A stretch of DNA of 64,000 nt from Syntrophobacter sp963666995 (GTDB lineage Bacteria; Desulfobacterota; Syntrophobacteria; Syntrophobacterales; Syntrophobacteraceae). Position 1 is the stretch's first letter. The number at the start of each line of letters is the position of its first letter. The notes under the pieces were generated by a model. It was not told where the DNA came from and made no database searches. It saw only the letters and a program-made list of their open reading frames with translations. This document shows, piece by piece, positions 17,096-25,055 of this stretch. The stretch covers positions 5,456,001 to 5,520,000 of the forward strand of contig OY762941.1 in NCBI GenBank assembly GCA_963666995.1, read 5' to 3'. Made by a program: the position numbers and the translations under genes.

Positions 17096-17890
17096 TTAGA
17101 GCACTTTGGCTTCTTCCCGCAGAGCTCGAACGAGTTCTCTTGCTTTATCCCGGCTCTCCGCCCCGGGAATCATCCTCCCGGGCGCCCGTTGCGGAGGCAT
17201 TTCAAGGGAGGTAATTCTGATTCTGGCGGTCTCGGGTTTGAAGAGTGATGGATCGAGACCCAAATCGACGAGCTTCTTCACTGCAAGAGGTTTTTTCCTG
17301 GATTTCATGATATTGGGCAAGGTGGCATAACGGGGGTTCCAGATTTTGTGAGAACCCCAGATCGTCACCAGTGCGGGGAGGCTCGATTCCAACGTTACTT
17401 TTCCACCCTCGATGGGACGCTCAATTGTGACGGTTCTTCCATCCGATTCCAGGGATACGGCCATGCCCAGGTGGGGCCAGCCCAGCATTTCAGCCACAAT
17501 CGCACCCCTTTGTCCCTGGTCGTAATCAACGGAGCGGGACCCGGTCAAAACGATGTCCGGCCCGCATTCCCTCACGACCGCGGTGAGGGCCAGCGTCACA
17601 CGGAGGTAATCCACGTACTTCAAGGCAATATCGTCGAGGAGGACGGCATCGTCGGCTCCCATGGCCATAGCAGTACGAAGAGCCTCCGTCACTCTGGAAG
17701 GCCCGTAACTCACGACAGTGACCTTGCCCCCGCGGTTTTCCCTGAGCCGCAGGGCTGCCTCCAGAGCAAACTCATCGTAAGGGTTGATGATCCATTTCAG
17801 GTCTTTTGTTGCAATTGATTTGCCGTCATCGGTAAGACGAATCGCTGATTCCGTGTCAGGAGTCTGCTTGAGTATGACAACGATGTTCAC
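17096..17890 (-). CDS. etfB: Electron transfer flavoprotein beta subunit
   Basis: Beta chain of ETF, 264 residues. It reads NIVVILKQTPDTESAIRLTDDGKS, with INPYDEFALEAALRLRE, the AMP-binding segment MAMGADDAVLLDD, and VLTGSRSVDYDQGQRGAIVAEMLGWPHLGMAVSLE. The GTG at 17888-17890 is chosen because GGAG lies eight bases before it and because homologues start at this point; the frame stays open upstream to 18046 with unconserved residues. First gene of etfB-etfA-ligase. Confidence 0.95.
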   Translation of the reverse strand: MNIVVILKQTPDTESAIRLTDDGKSIATKDLKWIINPYDEFALEAALRLRENRGGKVTVVSYGPSRVTEALRTAMAMGADDAVLLDDIALKYVDYLRVTLALTAVVRECGPDIVLTGSRSVDYDQGQRGAIVAEMLGWPHLGMAVSLESDGRTVTIERPIEGGKVTLESSLPALVTIWGSHKIWNPRYATLPNIMKSRKKPLAVKKLVDLGLDPSLFKPETARIRITSLEMPPQRAPGRMIPGAESRDKARELVRALREEAKVL

Positions 17891-18222
17891 GGCGGTTTCT
17901 CCCAATAGTCCTGCACAATTGGCACGGCGGCGCAATGCGCCGCCCGCTCCCGGCAAACAGCGCCTCGGGACATTCACGACGTCCCTTAGCATATGAACAT
18001 CAAAGGATTCAAGAGGAAACGGATTGGCTGGAAAAAAGATGGACAAATTGTCCCGGCCGGATGGAAATCAGCGAGCAAGTACCCTGGATTTCGAGAAATC
18101 GAGGCGAGTCATAGGGCACACCCCGACTCTCTTCTTTTCAAACCAGGAACCGTGGGAAATCCCAGGCGTATCTGCCTGAGAACCGCGGCAGTCCGGCGTT
18201 GCGACTCTGCGGTCCTTATGCT
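17891..18222. other. 332-base intergenic region between perR and etfB
   Basis: No supported gene on either strand. It contains the etfB leader and a small hairpin CAGGC-gtatct-GCCTG near 18163-18178 just after perR, possibly part of a perR terminator but without a T run on the minus strand. No clear promoter for etfB was found. Confidence 0.5.
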
Positions 18223-18660
18223 TCAGGCTTGAGATTCCTCCGGGCGGCAATTCCGACAGTATCCCTGAAGGACCACTTGCTGACGCAGAACTTGAAAACC
18301 ACTCTTTTCAGGAAGTGAGAACTTGTGGTCAGAGATGAGTGCATCCGCATCCTGGATGGACTGACACTCGAGACAAACCAGATGGTGGTGCGGATGGGTC
18401 TTGGCGTCATACCGGGCCACTTCGGTCACCGGGCTGACCTTCTGAATCAGGCCGACTTCGTAAAATCGCTCCAGCGTCTTATATACGGTGCCAAGCGAAA
18501 TCATAGGAAAGCGCTTCTTGACCTGCTGATAAATGATCTCCGCACTGGGATGCTCTTTCGTATGATACAAGGCCTGGTAAATCGCAAGCCGCTGGTATGT
18601 CACCTGCAATCCATGGTCTCTAAGAGTCGCTATAAAATCTTTGTCGTTCTTTCCCTCCAT
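18223..18660 (-). CDS. perR: Fur-family transcriptional repressor, PerR type
   Basis: A 145-residue metal-dependent DNA-binding regulator. The winged helix is at residues about 10-80 (GLQVTYQRLAIYQAL, ISLGTVYKTLERFYEVGLI). The regulatory site RYDAKTHPHHHLVC has Asp plus His residues placed as in PerR, which senses peroxide by metal-catalysed His oxidation; two CxxC pairs (CLEC and CRNC) form the structural zinc site. ATG at 18658-18660 lies behind a GGGGGG run. A palindromic operator-like sequence is about 75 bases upstream, suggesting autoregulation. No peroxidase gene is adjacent. Confidence 0.88.
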   Translation of the reverse strand: MEGKNDKDFIATLRDHGLQVTYQRLAIYQALYHTKEHPSAEIIYQQVKKRFPMISLGTVYKTLERFYEVGLIQKVSPVTEVARYDAKTHPHHHLVCLECQSIQDADALISDHKFSLPEKSGFQVLRQQVVLQGYCRNCRPEESQA

Positions 18661-18733
18661 AAATTAATCCCCCCCTCTTCGATGTGGATACACGTAATGG
18701 AATCGTTCTAGTGTGCAGGACAACTCTGGTTCT

Positions 18734-18757
18734 ATTCTATAAGAATCGTTTAGATTC
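18734..18757. promoter_or_regulatory. Candidate Fur/PerR operator
   Basis: Two overlapping perfect palindromes, ATTCT-ATA-AGAAT (18734-18746) and GAATC-GTTTA-GATTC (18743-18757), lie 75 bases upstream of perR, between it and mnmG. Tandem overlapping AT-rich half-sites are the usual form of Fur-family operators. Binding is inferred. Confidence 0.5.
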
Positions 18758-18790
18758 AGGCAAGCTTTTTCTTCTGAGAATCTGTATTTA

Positions 18791-20683
18791 TTATTCTGTG
18801 TGACATTTCTCTTCCATGTCTTCTGATCCATGGAAGGATTTCAAGAAGATCATCAGCACTGAGATGGCTGCCGGAGTCATTCCGGGAATTCTCGATGCAT
18901 GTCCCAGAGAATTCGGCCGAATGGTCGCCAGCTTCTGCCGAATCTCATTTGAAAGTCCGGGAATCTTCTCATAAGAGAAGCCATCTGGAATATGCATCTG
19001 TTCCATTTGCCTGAACCTTGCGACCTCGGCCTCCTGCCGCCTGAGGTATCCCTCGTATTTGCATTCGACTTCGACCTGTTCCTTTACTCTGTCCGGAAGT
19101 GCTTCGGCGGGTGGCGACAAGAGTTCGATGGCCGAGTAGTCCAGCTCGGGTCGTTTGAGGAGTTTATCCAGCGCGGTCGGTTCATCGAGAGGGTTGGATC
19201 CCCAGTCTGCAAGGACTTTGTTGACGTGTGGAGAAGGGCGCAGGCGGTTCGCGCGCAACCTTCCCAGTTCGGCTTCAATGGCCCTGCGCCTCCGGAGTAG
19301 ATCATCGCGCGTATTGGGCGAGTGGAGGCCCAGTTCGTAACCGGTTTCAAGCAGGCGCAGGTCGGCATTGTCTTCCCGCAGCAACAGACGGTACTCAGCA
19401 CGCGAGGTGAACATCCGGTAAGGCTCATTGGTCCCCCGGGTGACCAGATCGTCGACAAGCACAGCCATATAGGCCTGCGAGCGATCCAACACAAAGGGGG
19501 GTCTCTTCCGGACTTTCAACGCGGCGTTGATTCCCGCCCACAGCCCCTGTGCTGCGGCCTCTTCATACCCGGATGTGCCGTTTATCTGCCCGGCAAGAAA
19601 GAGTCCTTCGATGAGTTTGGTTTCCAGCGTGGACTTGAGCTGAGTGGGTTGGATAAAATCGTATTCGATCGCATAAGCCGGCCGCACGACCCCGGCATAT
19701 TCAAGTCCCGGAATCGAATGAATCAACTCGAGCTGGATTTCATACGGCAGTGAGTTTCCCGTGCCGCTTGCGTAGATTTCTTCGGTTTCAAGCCCTTCCG
19801 GTTCGAGAATGATCTGATGAAAATCCCTGGATGGAAATTTCATGATCTTGTCTTCGAGAGAAGGGCAGTATCTTGCGGAAACTCCGCGGATGGCGCCGTT
19901 ATAGAGTGGAGACAAGTGGATGTGGCGCCGCACGATTTCATGGGTCCGTTCTGAGGTTCTTCCAATGTGGCAAGCGACCTGAGGCAGGGGAATCCTGTCC
20001 GTGAAAATCGAAAACGGCCTTGGTTCCTCATCCCCCGGCTGGCATCTGAATTTGCTGAAATCAATACTCCGGCGGGAAAGCCTCGCCGGTGTCCCGGTTT
20101 TCATTCTGCCCACCGTGAAGCCGAGATTGAGGAGCTGATCGGCAAGGGCATTTGATGCGAATTCGCCGGCCCTCCCGGATTCTATGCGTTTGGTCCCGAT
20201 GTGGATCAATCCGTGCAAAAAAGTGCCGGTGGCAAGGACCACCGAGGGCGCCTCAAACAATACGCCCAGTTGATCGACGATCCCCGTAATTCTGTTCCCT
20301 TCCACGACAAGGGATTCCACATGCGACTGCTTGAGATCGAGGTTGTCTTCCGATTCGAGGCGATGCTTCATGACCCTGCGGTAGAGGACCTTGTCATTTT
20401 GAGTGCGCGTGCCGCGAACGGCCGGTCCTTTCTTGGTATTCAGCCACCTGAACTGGATGGCGGTCTGGTCGGTGACCCTGCCCATTTCACCACCCAGGGC
20501 GTCGATTTCCTTGACCAGATGCCCCTTGCCGATGCCCCCCACGGAAGGCGAGCACGGCATGTGCCCGACGGTTTCCAGACAGATGGACAGGGCAAGGGTG
20601 CGGCAGCCCAGCCTCGCGGCCGCGAGTGCGGCTTCGCAACCGGCGTGCCCGGTCCCGATAACGATCACGTCATATCGATTCAT
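18791..20683 (-). CDS. mnmG: tRNA uridine-5-carboxymethylaminomethyl modification enzyme MnmG (GidA)
   Basis: FAD- and NADH-dependent enzyme which with MnmE builds the cmnm5 group on wobble U34 of tRNAs. The 630 residues begin MNRYDVIVIGTGHAGCEAALAAARLG (dinucleotide fold) and contain the family signatures GIGKGHLVKEIDALGGEM, GRMKTGTPARLSRRSIDFSKF, CPSLEDKI and GYEEAAAQGLWAGINAAL. The C-terminal helical domain (YSAIELLSPP...IPGMTPAAISVLMIFLK) is complete. ATG at 20681-20683 matches homologues; the frame is open upstream to 20731. mnmE is not in the window. Confidence 0.96.
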   Translation of the reverse strand: MNRYDVIVIGTGHAGCEAALAAARLGCRTLALSICLETVGHMPCSPSVGGIGKGHLVKEIDALGGEMGRVTDQTAIQFRWLNTKKGPAVRGTRTQNDKVLYRRVMKHRLESEDNLDLKQSHVESLVVEGNRITGIVDQLGVLFEAPSVVLATGTFLHGLIHIGTKRIESGRAGEFASNALADQLLNLGFTVGRMKTGTPARLSRRSIDFSKFRCQPGDEEPRPFSIFTDRIPLPQVACHIGRTSERTHEIVRRHIHLSPLYNGAIRGVSARYCPSLEDKIMKFPSRDFHQIILEPEGLETEEIYASGTGNSLPYEIQLELIHSIPGLEYAGVVRPAYAIEYDFIQPTQLKSTLETKLIEGLFLAGQINGTSGYEEAAAQGLWAGINAALKVRKRPPFVLDRSQAYMAVLVDDLVTRGTNEPYRMFTSRAEYRLLLREDNADLRLLETGYELGLHSPNTRDDLLRRRRAIEAELGRLRANRLRPSPHVNKVLADWGSNPLDEPTALDKLLKRPELDYSAIELLSPPAEALPDRVKEQVEVECKYEGYLRRQEAEVARFRQMEQMHIPDGFSYEKIPGLSNEIRQKLATIRPNSLGHASRIPGMTPAAISVLMIFLKSFHGSEDMEEKCHTE

Positions 20684-20849
20684 TGTCTCGCCTTCGATGT
20701 CAGTCGAAAAAAATCCCCATTGAAATGACAAGCTTTTCAGGATTAAATGCAGTGCTTATGATAGCATTCAAAAGTGCAAATATCGATATCGCCGGTTTAT
20801 TTTGAGTGACACATCCTCGAAACTCTTTGATTCAGCAGGTTTTTTTGGA

Positions 20850-21767
20850 ATGTCCGTGGAACTGTTCCGAACCTACAACTCCTATTTGCGCGAATTATTC
20901 GGCTGCCGCGTCCAGAAGATTTCCATCGATGCCGGGCTGACCTGCCCGAATCGGGACGGCTTTCTGGGTCACGGAGGCTGCATCTACTGCAATGAGCGAG
21001 GCTCGGGTACCGGAGCTGCCGGAAAATCCTTATCGGTCGGAGAACAAATCAGGGCGGGCAAGATTTCCCTTCGAAAGCGTTACAATGCCTCAAAGTTCCT
21101 GGCTTATTTCCAGTCATTCAGCAATACCTACGCCCCCCTTGCCATTCTCAGGGGACTGTACACAGAAGCCCTCGCAGACCCCGATGTCGTGGGTATCACC
21201 ATCGGTACCCGCCCCGATTGCGTGCCCGATGAAATCCTGGAATATCTCAGCGGACTCTCAACGCACCACCTGGTCTGGATGGAGTACGGCCTTCAATCCG
21301 CAAAGGATCGAACTCTTGAATGCATAAACAGGCGGCACACGGTGCAGGCATTTGAGGACGCGGTTTGCCGCACCCGCCGGATGGGAATCCCGGTCTGTGC
21401 TCATGTCATTCTCGGCCTTCCCGGAGAGACTCTCGAAGACATGCTGGATACGGCACGGTTCATCGCGTCCCGGGACATTCAGGCAATCAAGATTCACCTC
21501 CTGTACGTCGTCAGGGGAACGATCCTCGAAGGCTGGCTGCAAACCGGCCGCTACACTTGCCTCACCCGTGAGGAGTATACCGCGGCGGTCAGTGAATTCC
21601 TGAGCCGCATTCCTCCACACATGATCGTTCAGCGTCTGACCGGAGACCCTCACCCGGAGGAACTGGCCGCCCCTCTGTGGGCGCTCGAAAAACAAAGAAA
21701 CCTCCAGGAAATCCGAGCTTACATGGAGGAGCACCATATTCGCCAGGGGCAGGCTTTCGCGGGTTGA
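20850..21767 (+). CDS. TIGR01212-type radical SAM protein (YhcC-like)
   Basis: Radical S-adenosylmethionine protein of 305 residues. The [4Fe-4S] cysteines sit in DAGLTCPNRDGFLGHGGCIYC (C-x13/14-C-x2-C, the spacing of this family rather than the common CxxxCxxC). Further marks are QSFSNTYAP, GTRPDCVPDEILEYLS, WMEYGLQSA and CAHVILGLPGETLEDM. The substrate is unknown. An upstream TTG at 20802 would add 16 residues, but LFRTYNSYLRELFG right after the ATG at 20850 is where the family normally begins. Divergent from mnmG. Confidence 0.87.
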   Translation: MSVELFRTYNSYLRELFGCRVQKISIDAGLTCPNRDGFLGHGGCIYCNERGSGTGAAGKSLSVGEQIRAGKISLRKRYNASKFLAYFQSFSNTYAPLAILRGLYTEALADPDVVGITIGTRPDCVPDEILEYLSGLSTHHLVWMEYGLQSAKDRTLECINRRHTVQAFEDAVCRTRRMGIPVCAHVILGLPGETLEDMLDTARFIASRDIQAIKIHLLYVVRGTILEGWLQTGRYTCLTREEYTAAVSEFLSRIPPHMIVQRLTGDPHPEELAAPLWALEKQRNLQEIRAYMEEHHIRQGQAFAG

Positions 21768-21908
21768 AATCGACGCCCCGCCCATCTTTCTTGTACCGTC
21801 TGCATTGACACGCCGGGGTGTGTCAGTTAAATACGTCTACAAGATTGCGGATTGGAATCATCGTGTTTTATTTTCCCGATTCGGGCTTCTTCGCGATGGA
21901 GATTGATT

Positions 21909-22358
21909 ATGAAGAGTCAACGCTGCCGGTTCGCTGAACGGCGGAATCCTGGGAAATCCCAGCGAGGTTTTACGCTGATCGAATTGCTCATCGTCATGAT
22001 CATACTTGGACTCCTGGCCGCTCTCGTGGCTCCCAAGATGTTTCAGAAAGTGGGCAGTTCGAAGCAAAAAGCCGCCAAAACCCAAATCGCCATGATAGGC
22101 ACGGCGCTGGATGCCTTTCGGCTCGACACGGGGAGGTATCCCACCACGGAAGAGGGACTCGAGGCGTTGCAGAAGAATCCCGGTTTTGACAAATGGGACG
22201 GCCCATATCTGTCGAAAGACGTCCCGTTGGATCCCTGGGGGAAAGCCTATGTTTACCGGTTCCCGGGAGAACACGGGGACTATGATCTCTACTCTCTCGG
22301 TCTCGACGGACAAGAAGGCGGAGAGGGAGAAAATGCCGACGTTGTGAGCTGGAACTAG
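21909..22358 (+). CDS. gspG: Type II secretion major pseudopilin GspG
   Basis: A 149-residue pseudopilin forming the shaft of the type II secretion pseudopilus. It has a short basic leader ending at the prepilin-peptidase site G/FTLIELLIVMIILGLLAALVAPKM with Glu at position +5, then the GspG domain with LDTGRYPTTEEGLEAL, WDGPYLSKDVPLDPWGKAY, and a C-terminal ending DVVSWN typical of GspG. ATG at 21909 has GGAG seven bases ahead; an upstream start at 21852 lacks support. No other gsp gene is adjacent, so it depends on a machine encoded elsewhere. Confidence 0.93.
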   Translation: MKSQRCRFAERRNPGKSQRGFTLIELLIVMIILGLLAALVAPKMFQKVGSSKQKAAKTQIAMIGTALDAFRLDTGRYPTTEEGLEALQKNPGFDKWDGPYLSKDVPLDPWGKAYVYRFPGEHGDYDLYSLGLDGQEGGEGENADVVSWN

Positions 22359-22410
22359 CCGCGCTTCTCTCCGATCGCCCGCCCGGCGTATTCTCCCACC
22401 GTGCTTTTTC

Positions 22411-22440
22411 TTGACACGGCTTTTGAAACATGATTTTTAT
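22411..22440 (+). promoter_or_regulatory. Promoter of tRNA-Leu
   Basis: TTGACA (22411-22416) with an 18-base spacer to TTTTAT (22435-22440), about 30 bases before the tRNA 5' end. It may also serve the trigger factor gene downstream. Confidence 0.55.
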
Positions 22441-22471
22441 AAAAATTTGGGTTGAACAAGGGCTCGGGTTG

Positions 22472-22558
22472 GCGAGAGTGGCGGAACTGGTAGACGCACT
22501 GGACTTAGGATCCAGCCCTGCTAGCAGGATGGGGGTTCAATTCCCCCCTCTCGCACCA
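22472..22558 (+). tRNA. tRNA-Leu (anticodon UAG)
   Basis: 87 nt including encoded CCA. Acceptor stem GCGAGAG pairs with CTCTCGC; the anticodon stem CTGGA/TCCAG encloses loop CTTAGGA with anticodon TAG (22506-22508), reading CUA/CUN leucine codons. A long variable arm (CCCTGCTAGCAGGATGG region) and the T-loop GGTTCAATTCC confirm a class II leucine tRNA. Confidence 0.96.
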
Positions 22559-22619
22559 GGCGCCTTACTTCTTCTTTAATGTGATATCGCTTTCCGACAG
22601 AAAGGTGAAAAAGGTGGAA

Positions 22620-23939
22620 ATGAACGTTTCCGTTGTCGATCTCAGTGAAAATCAAAAAAAGCTGCAGGTGGAAATTCCGGCTGAAAAAGTTCACGAAGAA
22701 ATTGAAGAAAAATACCGCGAAATGGCTCGTAAAGTTAAGATCAAGGGCTTCCGGCCGGGCAAGGTGCCCCGCAGCATCCTTAAATCCTATTACGGCAAGA
22801 CGATAGAGCAGGAAGTCTCCTCCCGCTTCATCCAGGAAACCTTCCCACAGGCACTCCGTGAAAAAGCCCTGAAGCCCCTTGTCGAAGCGGATGTCAGTGA
22901 AACGCATTTCGAAGACAACGGCGCTTTTCTCTATACGGCGATCGTCGACGTTTGTCCTCCCTTCGAGCTGGAAGGCTACAAGGGAATCGAAGTCGTTAAG
23001 CCTGTGGCCGAAGCCCTTGAAGAACAGGTTGACGCTGAACTCCAGCACCTTCGCGAACAGCACGCCTCGCTCCGCACTTTGGAAGGGGACCGCCCTGCTC
23101 AGGAGGGGGATGTTCTCGTGATCGACTTCACGCCCGTGGTGAATGGAACCGTCTTTGATAAGGGAGTAACGAAGGATTACATGGCGGAACTGGGCAAGAA
23201 ATCGATCCATCCGGATTTCGACGCGAACCTGATCGGGCACCGTCCGGGTGAGGATGTATCCTTCGAAGTGGATTATCCCGAGGACGCACCCAATCGTGAA
23301 ATCGCCGGCAAAAAGGTCCAATTTCAGGTAAAGATTCGGGATATCAAGGAAAAAATCCTTTCCGAACTGAATGACGAATTCGCCCAGTCGGTTGAGAGTC
23401 GCTTTGACACCCTCGAGGCCCTGAAACAGACCATCAGGGAGCAACTTCAAAAGCGGCAGCAGGAAAGAGCAACCGCCGATGTTCGGCAGCAGATCGTGGA
23501 TCACCTTCTCGGCAAGGTAAAACTGGAACTCACCCCCAAGGTCATCGAACGTGAGGTTGACCGGCTCATTTCGGCTTTGCAACACCAGTTTCAGAGCCAG
23601 GGGTTGAAAGTGGATGTAACAAAGTTCAACACCCCTGAGATCCGGACCGATTACAGGCCCCAGGCGGAAAAGAACGTCCTGCGGCAGCTCGTTCTTGAGA
23701 AAATAGCCGCCCTCGAAAAGATAGACCTCACCGATGAGGAAGAGGAGCAGATCTACAGGGATATAGCCCGTTTCGCCCGGACGGACGTTGCCAGGGTGAG
23801 AGAGGAATACGCCGACAGCGCCCTGGTGGAACAGTCCAGGGAAAGCAAGATACAGGAAAAAGTCCTCAAGTTCCTGGAAGACGAAGCGCATTACAAAGAG
23901 GCTTCCGAGCAGGAAGAGAGTCCATCAACAGGAGCTTAA
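22620..23939 (+). CDS. tig: Trigger factor, ribosome-associated chaperone
   Basis: Binds nascent chains at the ribosome exit tunnel and has peptidyl-prolyl isomerase activity. About 439 residues: N-terminal ribosome-binding domain starting MNVSVVDLSENQKKLQVEIPAEKV with the signature GFRPGKVPRSILKSYYG (family FRxGKxP), a FKBP-type PPIase domain (GDVLVIDFTPVVNG, IHPDFDANLIGHRPGED), and a long helical C-terminal chaperone domain. ATG at 22620 agrees with homologues; two in-frame GTGs just upstream (22605, 22614) are possible. The stop is one base before clpP, whose ribosome site lies in the end of tig: a coupled tig-clpP unit. Confidence 0.96.
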   Translation: MNVSVVDLSENQKKLQVEIPAEKVHEEIEEKYREMARKVKIKGFRPGKVPRSILKSYYGKTIEQEVSSRFIQETFPQALREKALKPLVEADVSETHFEDNGAFLYTAIVDVCPPFELEGYKGIEVVKPVAEALEEQVDAELQHLREQHASLRTLEGDRPAQEGDVLVIDFTPVVNGTVFDKGVTKDYMAELGKKSIHPDFDANLIGHRPGEDVSFEVDYPEDAPNREIAGKKVQFQVKIRDIKEKILSELNDEFAQSVESRFDTLEALKQTIREQLQKRQQERATADVRQQIVDHLLGKVKLELTPKVIEREVDRLISALQHQFQSQGLKVDVTKFNTPEIRTDYRPQAEKNVLRQLVLEKIAALEKIDLTDEEEEQIYRDIARFARTDVARVREEYADSALVEQSRESKIQEKVLKFLEDEAHYKEASEQEESPSTGA

Positions 23940-23940
23940 C

Positions 23941-24552
23941 ATGTCACTGATTCCCATAGTCATCGAGCAGAGCAGCAGGGGCGAGAGGGCTTTTGATATC
24001 TACTCACGGCTTCTGAGAGATCGTATCATTTTCCTCGGAACAGCCATCAGCGATGAGGTCGCCAATGTCATCATCGCTCAAATGCTCTTTCTCGAATCCG
24101 AAGACCCGGACAAAGACATCCATTTCTATATCAATTCGCCGGGTGGGCTGGTAACGGCCGGTCTGGCCATTTACGACACCATGCAGTACATCAAACCGAG
24201 CGTTTCCACGTTGTGCATGGGACAGGCCGCAAGCATGGCCGCCGTCCTGCTCGCGGCGGGCGTCAAAGGGAAACGTTTTGCCCTCCCCCACGTGCGTATC
24301 ATGTTGCACCAGCCAATGGGCGGTTTCCAGGGGCAGGCGACGGATGTCGATATACAGGCCAGAGAAATCCTCCGGTTACGCGAGGAATTGAACCAGATCA
24401 TCGTCAAACACACCGGCAAGCCGATGGAGCAGATCAATCGCGACACGGACAGAGATTTCTACATGTCCGGAGAGCAGGCGAAAGAATATGGGATGGTGGA
24501 CGTGGTGATCTCGAGCAGGACCGAAGTCCTCACCCTTTCCACAGCCTCCTGA
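23941..24552 (+). CDS. clpP: ATP-dependent Clp protease proteolytic subunit ClpP
   Basis: Serine protease barrel that degrades substrates fed by ClpX or ClpA. The 203 residues start MSLIPIVIEQSSRGERAFDIYSRLL. Catalytic residues are in place: Ser98 in CMGQAASMAAV, His123 in IMLHQP, and Asp in the DRDF region. It starts one base after tig with an AGGAG site inside tig. clpX follows, but after an unusually long gap of about 500 bases. Confidence 0.97.
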   Translation: MSLIPIVIEQSSRGERAFDIYSRLLRDRIIFLGTAISDEVANVIIAQMLFLESEDPDKDIHFYINSPGGLVTAGLAIYDTMQYIKPSVSTLCMGQAASMAAVLLAAGVKGKRFALPHVRIMLHQPMGGFQGQATDVDIQAREILRLREELNQIIVKHTGKPMEQINRDTDRDFYMSGEQAKEYGMVDVVISSRTEVLTLSTAS

Positions 24553-25055
24553 ATTGTGCCGGCACCTGCAGGAGGACTCTTTCCCGAATGTCCGAAGGGG
24601 CCTCCGGCAGGGGCACTTTTCCAGAACAGGGGCGCCCGCTGACGATCGTCCGGCACCGCCCCGGTGCGCGCCTGGATCCGAGCCGGACCTTTCCCGGTCC
24701 GGCAGGCCGTTCACCGCCGGTCCCCGCACCCGCGTGACCGTGAGGGGATGCCCCCGAAGCAGGCACGCACTCTTTTCGACTTCGCGAACATCGGGATATC
24801 CATCCCGAAATTCTTCTACCCTATTGGACTTTTTCGGGAAAGAAATTGACCTTTGTGCATTCTCGGGTTACGTCTGTAATCCAATGGGTGGTGGAGAGAA
24901 CCGTTTTTCAAGTAGCTAAGGCAAAGGCTGATGGTTATAATAATCCAAAATCCGCGGTCTGGCGGGGGATGAAATATTCATTAACATATTGACCAGAATA
25001 CCACCGATTGTATGGGATGGATCGGTGCTCTTCCATAAACGCCAAGGAGGACTGA
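24553..25055. other. 503-base gap between clpP and clpX with one strong hairpin
   Basis: No credible gene. A perfect inverted repeat GCCGGACC-tttccc-GGTCCGGC lies at 24682-24703 and has no T run. Composition turns AT-rich towards clpX (24780-25020), where a clpX promoter is likely though not clearly resolved; GGAGG ahead of the clpX ATG is strong. Confidence 0.5.

Noticed and set aside
22521..23891. 456-codon open frame antisense to trigger factor
   Set aside because: It is the mirror of the tig codon pattern in a high-GC gene; no ribosome site and no protein-like features, while tig is clear on the other strand.
24588..24737. 49-codon frame after clpP with AGGAGG upstream
   Set aside because: Spacing of 12 bases is too long, and the Gly/Pro/Arg-rich product looks like translated non-coding DNA.
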